A stretch of DNA of 64,000 bases from Streptomyces sp. MA5143a (GTDB lineage: Bacteria; Actinomycetota; Actinomycetes; Streptomycetales; Streptomycetaceae). Of this stretch, positions 1 to 8,337 are shown piece by piece. The position numbers and the translations under genes were made by a program. The notes beneath the pieces were generated by a model. It was given only the letters and a program-made list of their open reading frames with translations. It was not told where the DNA came from and searched no databases. Numbering within the stretch: position 1 is the stretch's first letter; each line of letters begins with the position of its first letter. The stretch covers positions 160,646 to 224,645 of the forward strand of contig NZ_OLMK01000014.1 in assembly GCF_900290235.1 (NCBI RefSeq). Reading direction: 5' to 3'.

Positions 1-30
1 GTGGGCGGGTGCGGGTGCGGTGGGGCTGGA

Positions 31-50
31 CGCGCAGTTCCCCGCGCCCC
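31..50. repeat. Interspersed streptomycete motif CGCAGTTCCCCGCGCCCC
   Basis: The motif CGCAGTTCCCCGCGCCCC lies in the non-coding stretch before the first gene. Near-identical copies occur near 57850 and 57950. This sequence recurs in intergenic regions across many Streptomyces genomes (recalled family knowledge). The remainder of 1-236 shows no supportable gene. Confidence 0.6.
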
Positions 51-236
51 CGGAGGGCCTCCGGCCCTCCTCGCGGCCTACCCCCTACCGTTCAAGCCGC
101 CGTGGCGGCGCACTCTCCTCTGACTCCGAGCGCCCTGCGTGCTCCGGGGGGCGAGGGGGCGCTCCCGTGCGCCCTGGTTCGGGGCGGGGGCTGGAGGTCA
201 TAGTGGCCGTCGGCGACGACTCCGGGGAGGGCGCGG

Positions 237-2207
237 GTGCGGAAGGCGCGGGACAGGGTGAAACCGGAGACCTCGGAGTCGGAGCAGCTGCTGTTCGGGG
301 GGCCGCTGCGCTACGACATGGGCTGGTCCCAGCACGCGGACGCGTTCCTGGAGCTGAACTTCCGCGGGATGGTGCGCCGGCTGCCGTCGCTGCTGGCGTC
401 GAGTTTCCGGCTGGCCTGGCGCGCGGACCGACGCGCGGCCCGTATCGTGCTGGCCGCCGAGACGGGCCGCGGCCTCGCCCAGGCGGTGAGCCTCCTCGCC
501 GTGAACACGATCCTCGCCCGGCTGATGGCGGACGGCACCGTCGAGGAGCGGTTACGGGGAGCCGCTCCCGCACTGGTCACCATCGCCGCCGTGACCCTCC
601 TGGCCACGCTGCTGCGGGCCGCCTCGACGTATGCCACGGGCCGTCTGGAACCCAAGGTGGAGCGGGTCGCGACGGAGCTGTACCTGGAGCGGGCGGCGGC
701 CGTGGAGCTGTCGGCGATCGAGGACGACGGCTTCCACAAACTGCTCGACACCGCCAAGTACGGCGCCCAGTCGGCCCGCCGCATGATCAGCTACTCCGCG
801 CGCGTGGTGAACGCGCTGATCTCCCTGATCGCCGCGGCCGGTGTGCTGACCGTGCTGCATCCGGCCCTGCTGCCGCTGCTCGTGACGATGACGCTGCCGA
901 GCGCGTGGAGCGCCCTGACGATCGCCCGCCGCCGCTACGCGTCGTTCCACGCCTGGGTGCAGCACGCGCGCGCGGGCTATCTGATCGGCTCCCTGCTGAT
1001 CGAGCCGGAGGCCGCCCCGGAGATCCGGGTGCACGGAGTGGGCCCGTTCCTGCTGCGCCACTTCCGTTCCATGTCGGAGACCGCGGAGGCCGAGCAGGCG
1101 CGCCTGGCCCGGCTCGCGGCCCGGACGGGGCTGTTCGCGGCCGTGTGGACCGGGCTGGCCACCGTGGCGACGTACGCGACGCTGGGCGGTCTGCTGCTCG
1201 GCGGGGCGATGGCGCTGTCCGTGGCCGGTACGGCGGTCATCGCGATCCGCACCGGTTCCGCCAGCCTCGACACGCTCGTCCTTGAGGTGAACTCCCTGCA
1301 CGAGGAGGCCCTCTTCGTCGGCGACATGGAACGCCTGTACGTCGAGGCCGCCAAGCGCGCGATCCCGGTGGGGGGCGACCCGCTGCCCGAGGACCCGCAC
1401 GAGATCCGCGTGGAGAACGTGACGTTCACCTATCCGGGGAAGTCCACCCGGCCCGCGCTCGACGACGTGACGCTGACCGTGCCGCTCGGCAAGATCGTGG
1501 CGCTCGTCGGCGAGAACGGTTCGGGCAAGACGACGCTGGTCAAGCTGCTGGCCGGGCTGTACACCCCCGACCGGGGCAAGATCCTGTGGGACGGAGTGGA
1601 CGCGGCGGCCGCCGACCGGCACCAGCTCGCCGAGCGCATCGCGATGGTCGCGCAGGACTTCAAACGGTGGCCGTTCACCGCCCGCGTCAACATGGCGATC
1701 GGCCGCCCCTCCGCACCACTCACCGAGGAACGGCTCGCCGCGTCGGTCGCCGAGGCGGGGGCACAGGACGTGGTGGAGGACCTCCCCCGCGGCCTCGACA
1801 CCCTGCTGGCGCGCGGGTTCAGCGGCGGGCACGAGCTGTCGGGCGGCCAGTGGCAGCGCCTCGGGATCGCGCGGGCCGCGTACCGGCGGGGGCGCATCCT
1901 CATCGTGGACGAACCGACCGCCGCTCTGGACGCGCGGGCCGAGCTGGAGGTCTTCGAGAAGATCCGCGCCCTGGCCGGGACCGGGCAGACCGTCGTCCTC
2001 ATCACGCACCGGCTGGCGTCCGTCCGCCACGCCGACCTGGTGCACGTCCTCGACCAGGGCCGACTCGTGGAGTCCGGCACGCCGCAGGAGCTGCTCGCCA
2101 GGGGCGGGGTGTACGCGGAGCTGTACGCCCTCCAGGCGGAGCAGTTCGCGGTCGAGGTCCCGGCGCCGCCGGCGGCGGCGAAGGTGCCCGCTCCGAAGGC
2201 GGGGTGA
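237..2207 (+). CDS. ABC transporter, fused permease and ATPase (exporter type)
   Basis: A 656-residue half-transporter with the exporter layout: a membrane domain in about the first 360 residues, then a nucleotide-binding domain. The ATPase motifs are intact: Walker A GENGSGKTT from residue 425, signature LSGGQWQR from 534, Walker B ILIVDEPTAALD with D558 and the catalytic Glu next to it, and an H-loop in LITHR near 588. The GTG start at 237 follows GGGGAGG at six bases; a second in-frame GTG at 258 is possible. The tail (last ~25 residues) is Ala/Pro-rich. It presumably acts as a dimer in the cytoplasmic membrane. No partner subunit or lantibiotic/peptide gene lies beside it, so the substrate cannot be inferred. 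Confidence 0.9.
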   Translation: MRKARDRVKPETSESEQLLFGGPLRYDMGWSQHADAFLELNFRGMVRRLPSLLASSFRLAWRADRRAARIVLAAETGRGLAQAVSLLAVNTILARLMADGTVEERLRGAAPALVTIAAVTLLATLLRAASTYATGRLEPKVERVATELYLERAAAVELSAIEDDGFHKLLDTAKYGAQSARRMISYSARVVNALISLIAAAGVLTVLHPALLPLLVTMTLPSAWSALTIARRRYASFHAWVQHARAGYLIGSLLIEPEAAPEIRVHGVGPFLLRHFRSMSETAEAEQARLARLAARTGLFAAVWTGLATVATYATLGGLLLGGAMALSVAGTAVIAIRTGSASLDTLVLEVNSLHEEALFVGDMERLYVEAAKRAIPVGGDPLPEDPHEIRVENVTFTYPGKSTRPALDDVTLTVPLGKIVALVGENGSGKTTLVKLLAGLYTPDRGKILWDGVDAAAADRHQLAERIAMVAQDFKRWPFTARVNMAIGRPSAPLTEERLAASVAEAGAQDVVEDLPRGLDTLLARGFSGGHELSGGQWQRLGIARAAYRRGRILIVDEPTAALDARAELEVFEKIRALAGTGQTVVLITHRLASVRHADLVHVLDQGRLVESGTPQELLARGGVYAELYALQAEQFAVEVPAPPAAAKVPAPKAG

Positions 2208-2250
2208 CGCGGGCGGTACGACTCGGCCAGTACGTCTCAGGCGGTACGAC

Positions 2251-2436
2251 TCAGGCGGGGGCGGCCGCGGCGGTGTCGGCGCCGCGCACGATGACCAGGA
2301 ACATGTCCGTCGCTATGTCCATCACGACTTCCGCCTGCTGCCCCTCCTGACGGGCAGCGTGCGCCAACTCCTCCGCCGGCCACGAGCCGCGCGGCCCACC
2401 GGCGGGAAAGCGTCCCAGCACCGTTCGCACGTCCAC
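2251..2436 (-). CDS. Small conserved protein, 61 aa, unknown function
   Basis: The start GTG GAC GTG is preceded by GGAGG at about seven bases, one of the better ribosome-binding sites in the window, which supports a real gene. The product begins MDVRTVLGRF, has a charged middle and a short hydrophobic stretch (MDIATDMFLVIVRG), and an Ala-rich end. It lies convergent with the upstream ABC transporter, 43 bases from its stop. I do not recognise a domain. A longer overlapping reading frame in another phase lacks any ribosome-binding site. Confidence 0.6.
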   Translation of the reverse strand: MDVRTVLGRFPAGGPRGSWPAEELAHAARQEGQQAEVVMDIATDMFLVIVRGADTAAAAPA

Positions 2437-2522
2437 CTTGCACCTCCGTGTAGCGCTGTCCTCGTAGAGTTAAACGCCAACCATGGCCTGAACGACTCTT
2501 CCAGTGACGCTACTGAGACGTA

Positions 2523-2539
2523 GTTGACACGCGGTCAAC
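2523..2539. promoter_or_regulatory. Palindrome GTTGAC-N5-GTCAAC carrying TTGAC boxes on both strands
   Basis: A perfect 6-bp inverted repeat (GTTGAC, five bases ACGCG, GTCAAC) lies about 90 bases upstream of the 61-aa gene. Each arm matches a sigma-70-type -35 box, TTGACC on the minus strand and TTGACA on the plus strand. A convincing -10 at 17-18 bases is not obvious on either side, so this may equally be a repressor site. The rest of 2437-2680 shows no gene. Confidence 0.35.
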
Positions 2540-2680
2540 GCCGGAGCGAGAGATACCTCGCAGAAACCACACCTTCCGGTGACTTTCCGTGCCATCTCCC
2601 GTACTCCTGGTCAGCGCGTACGTCGGGTACCGGAACCGGCCCACCTCATGCGGCCTTTTCCGGGGGATTCGTGCGGGCGC

Positions 2681-4108
2681 TCACGCGGGAGGCGTGTCGT
2701 AGTCCTGGATGCGTCCGCCGTGGCTGCGGTCGGTGAGGGCGACCAGCCGGTCCTCCAGTTCGCGCACGGTCGCCGCCACGTCCACGGTGAGCAGCTCACG
2801 GTCCCGCATCAGGACGCGGCCGTCGACGACGGTGGTGCGGACGTCGGCGGAGCGGGCGCTGTGCACGAGGGTGGCGGCGAGGTCGTGCACGGGCTGGGTG
2901 TGCGGGCCGGTGAGGTCGACGAGGACGATGTCGGCGCGTCGGCCGGGCGCCAGGCTGCCGATCCGCTCCCCCAGTCCGACGGCCCGCGCGCTCTGCAGTG
3001 TGGCGTGGTGCAGCGCCTGCCGGGCGGTCAGCCAGCGAGGATCGCCCTCCGTCGACTTCTGCACGAGCGCGGTGAGCGCCATGGACTCCCACACGTCGAG
3101 GGAGTTGTTGGAGGCGGCGCCGTCCGTGGCGAGCCCGACGGGGACACCGATGCGCCGCAGCTCCCGCACCGGGGTGGTGGGCCAGGCGAACTTGAGGTAT
3201 CCGCGGGGCGCGGTCGCGACGGCCACCGGCCCGGTCGCCCGCTCCAGTACCGGCAGGTCCCGCGCGACGATGCCGGTGCCGTGCGCGATCAGCACGCCCG
3301 CGTCGAGGCCGAGGAGCCCGGTGCGCTCCAGGACCTCGATGGGGGTGACGCCGTGCCGGGCGAGGCTGTTGTCGGTCTGGTCACGGCTCTCGGCGGCGTG
3401 CAGATGGACCGGGAGGCCGTGCGCGCGGGCCAGCTCGGCGGTGGCGGCGAGGTCGGCGTCGTCGACGGTGTAGGGGGCGTGCGGGGCGAGTGCGGTGGTG
3501 ATACGGCCACCGGCCGCGCCCCGGTGCCGTAGCGCGAACTCCAGCGACCGCTCCCGCCCTTCGACGCCGAGCGAGGAGAAGAACGCCTCACCCAGATGGG
3601 CGCGCAGACCGGTCTCGGCGACGACACCGGCGACCGTGTCCATCGAGAAGTAGTGGTCGGCGAAGCAGGTCACGCCGCCCCGGATCATCTCCGCGCAGGC
3701 CAGCCGCGCCCCCAGTTCCACGTCCCGGGCCGTCAGATTGGACTCGACGGGCCAGATGACGTCGTTGAACCACTCCTCGGCCGGCATGTCCTCGGCGATG
3801 CCGCGCAACGCGACCATCGGTGTGTGCGTATGACAGTTGATCAGTCCGGACATCGCGACCTGACCCCGGGCGTCGATGCGTTCGGCCGTGGCGACGACGG
3901 CCGTCTCGGACTGCGGCCCGACGCTCTCGATCACCCCGTCCCGCACGACGATCGCGGCGTCCTCGACGAAGGCGACGCCCTCGTGCTCGTCGTGGACGAG
4001 GGCGGTGCAGCCGGTGATGACGAGATCGGCGGGCGAGGAGGACGGCGAGGGAGCAGGTGAGGGAGAGGGAGAGGGTGAGGGAGGTGACGGGGGCGGAGGC
4101 GGCGTCAT
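2681..4108 (-). CDS. Amidohydrolase, MTA/SAH or guanine-type deaminase family
   Basis: A 475-residue metal-dependent hydrolase of the cytosine/atrazine/adenosine deaminase branch. Metal ligands are visible as HTH at 93-95, H237 in HLHAAE, and D329 in ATDGAASNN. H210 in APHAPYT, E240 and H276 are likely substrate or catalytic residues. The family removes amino groups from S-adenosylhomocysteine, methylthioadenosine or related nucleosides in the cytosol. The motif usually read as SNxKL is here PRGYLKFA, so substrate specificity is uncertain. The first 26 residues are almost only Pro and Ser (PSPSPSPAPSP), a disordered tail; translation might start later, but no better start is evident. It is a single gene, followed downstream by the FUSC gene. 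Confidence 0.85.
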   Translation of the reverse strand: MTPPPPPSPPSPSPSPSPAPSPSSSPADLVITGCTALVHDEHEGVAFVEDAAIVVRDGVIESVGPQSETAVVATAERIDARGQVAMSGLINCHTHTPMVALRGIAEDMPAEEWFNDVIWPVESNLTARDVELGARLACAEMIRGGVTCFADHYFSMDTVAGVVAETGLRAHLGEAFFSSLGVEGRERSLEFALRHRGAAGGRITTALAPHAPYTVDDADLAATAELARAHGLPVHLHAAESRDQTDNSLARHGVTPIEVLERTGLLGLDAGVLIAHGTGIVARDLPVLERATGPVAVATAPRGYLKFAWPTTPVRELRRIGVPVGLATDGAASNNSLDVWESMALTALVQKSTEGDPRWLTARQALHHATLQSARAVGLGERIGSLAPGRRADIVLVDLTGPHTQPVHDLAATLVHSARSADVRTTVVDGRVLMRDRELLTVDVAATVRELEDRLVALTDRSHGGRIQDYDTPPA

Positions 4109-4245
4109 GCGGTCACGGTACGACGGGGGCGGGTCCGGAAGGGCGGTATCCGGGCGGGCGAGGGCGGGCCCCGAAGGGGTGGTGTCCGGGCGGGCGGCAG
4201 CACCGGCTCAAGCCGTGAGCCGAGGCCCTGCTCCCGTTACTCCCC

Positions 4246-6240
4246 CTACGCCCCTGCACCCTTCCGCTCCCCCGTCCCCAGCCCCACCTGCGCCGGCTGC
4301 CGCCCCACCGACACACTTGCCCCACCCGGCGTCTCCAGCTCGTCCGGCGCGTCCAGCGTGTCCGGTGCATCCGGGAGGCTGATGCCGGTGTGCCGCTGAT
4401 GGCGGGCGAGCTGGTCCAGGAGGGTGGTGAGCTGCTCGGTGTGGTGGCGGCCGAGTCGTCCGGTGTCGTCGAGGTGGACCGCGCAGGCGGTGGTGGTGTC
4501 GACGAGCTGTTCGAGGACGGCGGCGATCTCGTCTGTGCCCTCGCTGTGCCGGGCGAGGGCGGGGTGTTCGGCTCCGGCGAGGGCGATCGCGGTACGGGCC
4601 CCGGCGAGGGTGCGGTAGGCCTCGCGGCGCAGGGTCCAGCGGGCGGCGCGGTCGTCGGACTCCAGCACATGGGCGAGGTAGAGGTGGGCGGCCGCGGCGG
4701 CTTCGTCGAGGCGGGCGCGGACGCCTCCGCCGCGCTGGCCCTTCGGTATCGGCAGATGGCCGACGATCAGGACGATGGCGCAGGCCAGCAACGTCTCGCC
4801 GATCCGGCTCCAGGAGGCCTGGGGTTCGCCGCCGACCATGACGAGGGCGAGGACGAGCACGGTGACGACGGCGGTCTGGGCGGCGAAGTGCCGGGTGGCG
4901 ACGGGGATGAGCGCGCCACTGACCGCGACGAGGGCGACGAGGCCCTCCGGGCTGGGCAGTACGGCGGCGCAGCCGGCGAAGAGCACGGCGCCCAGCACGG
5001 TGCCCGCGGCCCGGCACAGCACACGGGACACGAGCGGCCCGAGGTCGGGCTTGACCAGGAACACGGCGGTCGCGGGCAGCCAGTACCAGTGCTCGTGGTG
5101 CAGTGCCTGCGCCACGGCCGCGCTGGCGCCGAAGGAGAGGGCGACGCGGAGCCCGTACTCGCGGCCGCCGGTCCCGAGCGCGAGGCGGAGGAGTGATCCG
5201 ACGGTGCGGCGCCGGGTGGGGAGGGTGCGCGCGTCGCCCCGGTCGAAGGCCTCGGCGGCGTGCAGGAGGGCGTCGTCGAGGGCGCGCAGCGCGGGCGCGG
5301 AGCGGGCGGGCGCGGGCAGCGGCCCGGTGGCGGTGTTGCCGCGGACGGCCTCGGCGAGGCGCCGGGGTCCCGCGGAGGCCCGGCCGTCGATGTCGTCGCC
5401 GGTCCAGGCGAGCGCGGTCGCGGCCTCGGCGAGCGGCAGGGCGGCCGTGTACTGGGCGTGCAGCCGCCGTTCGGTCGAGGAGCTGGCGTACCGCCGCAGC
5501 CGGGGTCCGGTGAGCGCGTCCTGGGCGTGGTCGAGGGCGGCGGTGAGCGCCGCGCGGCGGGCGGTCGCGTCCGGGGTGCCGACGGCGTCGAGCAGCGCGG
5601 CGATCGCGTCGTACACGGCGGCGACGGCGTCCCGTTCCCCGTCGAACCGGTAGTCGCCGCCGGTCAGCGCGCTCGGCGTGGGCAGGACGAGGCGCAGGGC
5701 GAGCAGCCATCCGGCCCCGGCGAGATAGCCGAGCGCCCGTTCCCACCCCGGCTCCGGCAACGGCATGCCGGCCCCGATGGCGGCGGCGACGAGCAGTTGG
5801 GTGCCGGCACCGGAGGCGACGGGTCCGACCGCGCTCATGCCCCCGGCGAGCAGTCCGAGCGAGGTGAGCAGCAGGGTGAGTGCCACGGCACCGGCGTACT
5901 GTCCGGGGCCGCCGGGGGCGTGGCGGTCCGCGTAGGCGGAGGCGTACTGCCCGGCGTACGTCCCGATGAGCAGCCCCAGGGCACCGGCGAGGGCGGGCAC
6001 GCCGAGGCGCCGCACCGAGACACGGCGGCTGCCGGGCCGGTCGTTGATCCCGGCGAGCATGGCGCCGAGTGCGGCGACCACGCCGAGGGAGGGGTGTCCG
6101 GCGAGCAGGGCGAGGGTGAGCAGCGGTCCTCCGGCGAGCGCTCCGCGCACCACCGCGTTCCAGGGCACCGGCCCTCTTTGCGCACGCAGGGCATGAGCGA
6201 GCCAGGGCGGCAGGACGGTGCGGAGTGCGGGGCGGGACAC
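4246..6240 (-). CDS. FUSC-family inner membrane protein (aromatic acid exporter-like)
   Basis: A 664-residue protein with the two-block membrane architecture of the YccS/FUSC family. Several hydrophobic helices occupy residues ~30-200. A soluble Ala/Arg-rich section (200-350) follows, then a second cluster of helices (~370-500, including HHEHWYWLPATAVFLVKPDLG) and a helical C-terminal domain. The phrase WYWLPATAVFLVKP is typical of the second FUSC block. Family members are thought to export hydroxylated aromatic acids or similar amphipaths; no regulator or partner here shows the substrate. The last ~30 residues are low complexity. Confidence 0.8.
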   Translation of the reverse strand: MSRPALRTVLPPWLAHALRAQRGPVPWNAVVRGALAGGPLLTLALLAGHPSLGVVAALGAMLAGINDRPGSRRVSVRRLGVPALAGALGLLIGTYAGQYASAYADRHAPGGPGQYAGAVALTLLLTSLGLLAGGMSAVGPVASGAGTQLLVAAAIGAGMPLPEPGWERALGYLAGAGWLLALRLVLPTPSALTGGDYRFDGERDAVAAVYDAIAALLDAVGTPDATARRAALTAALDHAQDALTGPRLRRYASSSTERRLHAQYTAALPLAEAATALAWTGDDIDGRASAGPRRLAEAVRGNTATGPLPAPARSAPALRALDDALLHAAEAFDRGDARTLPTRRRTVGSLLRLALGTGGREYGLRVALSFGASAAVAQALHHEHWYWLPATAVFLVKPDLGPLVSRVLCRAAGTVLGAVLFAGCAAVLPSPEGLVALVAVSGALIPVATRHFAAQTAVVTVLVLALVMVGGEPQASWSRIGETLLACAIVLIVGHLPIPKGQRGGGVRARLDEAAAAAHLYLAHVLESDDRAARWTLRREAYRTLAGARTAIALAGAEHPALARHSEGTDEIAAVLEQLVDTTTACAVHLDDTGRLGRHHTEQLTTLLDQLARHQRHTGISLPDAPDTLDAPDELETPGGASVSVGRQPAQVGLGTGERKGAGA

Positions 6241-6521
6241 GGGGCTCCTGTCGTCGGGGGAGGCGGAGGTGTGCCTTCGGGCGACGGTGGCCGGGGCGCG
6301 GGTGGGGCGTGGTACCGGTGGGCCGATCGACGGGGTGGTGCCGTTCGGCCGTGGTGTCCACGGTAGGTCCCGGATCAGGAGGTTGTGGAACGCTCGTATT
6401 ACCGCGATGTGACGATACTTGGAAAGGCCATGTTCTTTATGAACGCAATTGCCGGCGGAACTCGTGTGGCCCGTGCATGGATCCGCGCCGAATGCGAGCG
6501 GGAACCTGTGGGAAAGGAAGC

Positions 6522-6552
6522 GGGCCCGGGGGCGTAGCCGGCCCCCGGGCCC
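6522..6552 (-). terminator. Strong hairpin terminator downstream of the Y-RNA-like gene
   Basis: A perfect 12-bp stem (GGGCCCGGGGGC paired with GCCCCCGGGCCC) with a 7-base loop ends the minus-strand RNA gene about 20 bases past its closing helix. No long U-tract follows, which is common for streptomycete terminators. Confidence 0.6.
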
Positions 6553-6573
6553 TGTGATGCCGCCCGTTCGGCA

Positions 6574-6709
6574 CGCCGCGACGGTTGAGAACCCAGGTCA
6601 GTCGTCATGTCGTCGCGTCCTGCCTTTGGACCACCGCACATCGAGCTGTGCGGGCCGGACTTGAACCGGCATTTCGACGTCCCGGGGCCTGGGTCCGGTC
6701 GTTGCGGCG
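6574..6709 (-). ncRNA. yrlA: Y-RNA-like (YrlA-type) RNA with a circularly permuted tRNA-like module
   Basis: Read on the minus strand, tRNA parts occur in permuted order. Anticodon-stem 3' strand CGTCG (6679-6675) is followed by variable loop AAAT, a 5-bp T stem with loop TTCAAGT (6670-6654) and acceptor strand CCGCACA. A GCTCGA loop joins this to acceptor strand TGTGCGG (6640-6634), then U8 G9, D stem GTCC/GGAC with loop AAAGGCA, and anticodon-stem 5' strand CGACG (6615-6611). Acceptor (7 bp), D (4), anticodon (5) and T (5) stems are all perfect. U8, A14, GG18-19, A21, G53-C61 and an A15-U48 pair are present. Outer strands pair further: 6589-6597 with 6688-6696, and 6574-6583 with 6700-6709. 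Bacterial Y RNAs of the YrlA type share this topology, the outer stem binding Ro60/Rsr (recalled knowledge). No U33 or anticodon is evident, so decoding is unlikely. Confidence 0.75.
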
Positions 6710-6836
6710 ATCGGCGGCGAATACTGAGTCTGGAGCAATAGTCTGAGATTGAGCGCGGCCCGTCCCTGAAATCTTCGGCGGGTACGGTCCGCTCCGTCAC
6801 GACAAGCCTCAGCTTCAGCTTTGCGCTCCTCGCGCA

Positions 6837-6860
6837 CCCCGCCCGAAACATCGGGCGGGG
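6837..6860 (-). terminator. Hairpin terminator of the conserved gene at 6872-7603
   Basis: A perfect 10-bp stem (CCCCGCCCGA with TCGGGCGGGG) and a 4-base loop lie 11 bases beyond the stop codon at 6872. It separates this gene from the downstream RNA, which is probably transcribed on its own; 6710-6836 holds no gene, and I could not fix a promoter there. Confidence 0.6.
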
Positions 6861-6871
6861 AGTCTGTGAGG

Positions 6872-7603
6872 CTACCCGAACAGGTAGCCGAACACCGCGT
6901 CACCGACGCGCTGGTCGACGACGTCCACGCCGTTCGCCTCCTCGCGCGCGAACTTCACGGCCTGCTGCAACTTCTCGACGCGGTCGAGGATCTCCCGGAC
7001 CCGGCGGGCGGGCAGCGCACCGGAGAACTTCACGGTGGTCCAGTACCCGACGGGTATGTCCTCGTAGTACACCTCGACCTGTGCGGGGTGTTTGTCGGTC
7101 GCCTCGGCCTTCACATGGTTGCGGGGCACCTTCTTGGTCCGCACCGTCCGCACGTGCTCGGTCTTCCAGGCGTCGGTGGAGGGGTCCTGCACCCATGCCT
7201 CGGAGGCGTCGAGCACGGGCAGCTTCCGCACGAGCGCGTTGATCTCGCCGAGCTGCTTCTCCAGGAAGAGCAGATAGGCCACCGGCACCTCGGCGACGAG
7301 CACCCGCCCGTCGACCGTCACGTCCGCCCGCGCCGTGCAGTTGGCCCAGTCCTTCGTGGCGGTCACGTCGAACAGCCGCGTGAGGATCCCCGCCGTCTCC
7401 CGCAGCACGTCCTCCGCCCGCACCTGCACCCGGGTCGACTCGGGCGGCAACTGCTCGCCCTCCTCGTCCTTCGGCTGATACGTACGCGCGATTCCGGCCA
7501 GCAGGGCAGGCTTCTGCAGCCCATGATGAGCGGCCGTCAGGTCCTGCTGCGACTTGGCCTTGACGCCCTTCTCGACTGCGATGATCTGATTGAGTTTCGC
7601 CAC
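6872..7603 (-). CDS. Conserved protein of unknown function, probably DUF7873-like
   Basis: A 243-residue soluble protein beginning MAKLNQIIAVEKGVK and ending VGDAVFGYLFG. I recall near-identical openings, and phrases such as KTYQPKDEEGE...PPE and VTATKDW, in proteins of diverse bacteria and actinophages (DUF7873), but its function is unknown to me. The composition is mixed and charged, without a signal peptide or membrane segment. Residues ~90-115 (VTVDGRVLVAEVPVAYLLFLEKQL) are the best conserved in memory. It sits immediately upstream of, and on the same strand as, the Y-RNA-like gene, separated by its own terminator. A functional link to that RNA is inference. Confidence 0.7.
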   Translation of the reverse strand: MAKLNQIIAVEKGVKAKSQQDLTAAHHGLQKPALLAGIARTYQPKDEEGEQLPPESTRVQVRAEDVLRETAGILTRLFDVTATKDWANCTARADVTVDGRVLVAEVPVAYLLFLEKQLGEINALVRKLPVLDASEAWVQDPSTDAWKTEHVRTVRTKKVPRNHVKAEATDKHPAQVEVYYEDIPVGYWTTVKFSGALPARRVREILDRVEKLQQAVKFAREEANGVDVVDQRVGDAVFGYLFG

Positions 7604-7674
7604 GCCTGGAAGGTAGCAGCCGGGTACGGGCTTCTTCGAAGGGATATTTCCCCCGGGCTATCGCCTCTCCTGCC

Positions 7675-8058
7675 TCACGCTTCCCAGAGGTTGCGGTGGC
7701 GGTGGCGGGTCGGGGGATGGTCGAGGGTTTCGGCCGCGGTGACGAGGTCGCCGGGCGGGGCTGCGCGCAGGTGTGTGCGGGCGGTGGTGCGGAAGGTGCG
7801 CAGGGCGGCCCGCGCCCGGGATTCGTAGGGGTTCCAGAACCTCTGGTTCACGGCCCGGGGGTACCGGTACGACGTGAACGTACGGACGATTCGGGTCGGC
7901 CGGGGGCGACGGCCCTCCCGGCGGGCGCGACTCAGTTCGGCCCCGCTGTAGCGGAGTTCGATGAGGGTGTGCGCGGTCCAGGGGCCCGGCAGCCCGGCCG
8001 CCCAGTACGCCGGGATTCTCCGGTGCCGACTGCGGGTGTGGTGCACGGTGCGTGACAT
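7675..8058 (-). CDS. Basic conserved streptomycete protein, 127 aa, unknown function
   Basis: Very Arg/His-rich (opening MSRTVHHTRSRHRR) with Trp and Tyr in AYWAAGLPGPWTAH and RYSGAELSRARREGR. It ends near HRHRNLWEA. I recall similar short basic proteins in other streptomycetes but no assigned function. The predicted charge suggests nucleic-acid contact, which is inference only. The ATG follows GGAGGTCAGCC, a good ribosome-binding site. It lies 71 bases upstream of the DUF7873-like gene on the same strand. Confidence 0.6.
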   Translation of the reverse strand: MSRTVHHTRSRHRRIPAYWAAGLPGPWTAHTLIELRYSGAELSRARREGRRPRPTRIVRTFTSYRYPRAVNQRFWNPYESRARAALRTFRTTARTHLRAAPPGDLVTAAETLDHPPTRHRHRNLWEA

Positions 8059-8186
8059 GGCTGACCTCCGGGGGCTCGCCGGAATCTCCGGCTCGGCCGC
8101 TGGAAGTCAGCCGCCGTGAAGCGGCCCAAGGTCTTCGCGCGCAGGCGTACGGACATGGACGGAGCATGGGGTGCCGGGCGCCGAGA

Positions 8187-8205
8187 TGTCGAGCGATTAT
8201 CGACA
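8187..8205. promoter_or_regulatory. Inverted repeat TGTCGA-N7-TCGACA
   Basis: A perfect 6-bp inverted repeat with a 7-base spacer lies in the 279-bp gap between the divergent 127-aa gene and the RidA gene. It is placed like an operator. I do not recognise the regulator. No other gene or repeat is visible in 8059-8337. Confidence 0.3.
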
Positions 8206-8337
8206 GGGGCTCGGTACTCGGCGGCAGACCGGGGGAGGCGGCGCGGCGACGGCCGGGAATTCGGATGCGTTCGCGTCCCGTACTTCGCATCATCGACAGG
8301 TTGCCCCAGCACTCCCGCCAACGCACCGGAGCCCTTC

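Noticed and set aside
6611..6679. Two-piece (permuted) tmRNA
   Set aside because: The D arm is a full canonical 4-bp stem and a true 5-bp anticodon stem is present, unlike tmRNA; no tag reading frame follows. Streptomycetes carry a one-piece tmRNA.
6611..6679. Ordinary tRNA on the plus strand
   Set aside because: The T-loop and D-loop consensus reads correctly only on the minus strand; no plus-strand cloverleaf forms.
6399..6851. Minus-strand 150-codon frame across the structured RNA
   Set aside because: It spans the permuted tRNA stems and the terminator hairpin, has no ribosome-binding site, and the RNA structure explains the conservation-like features better.
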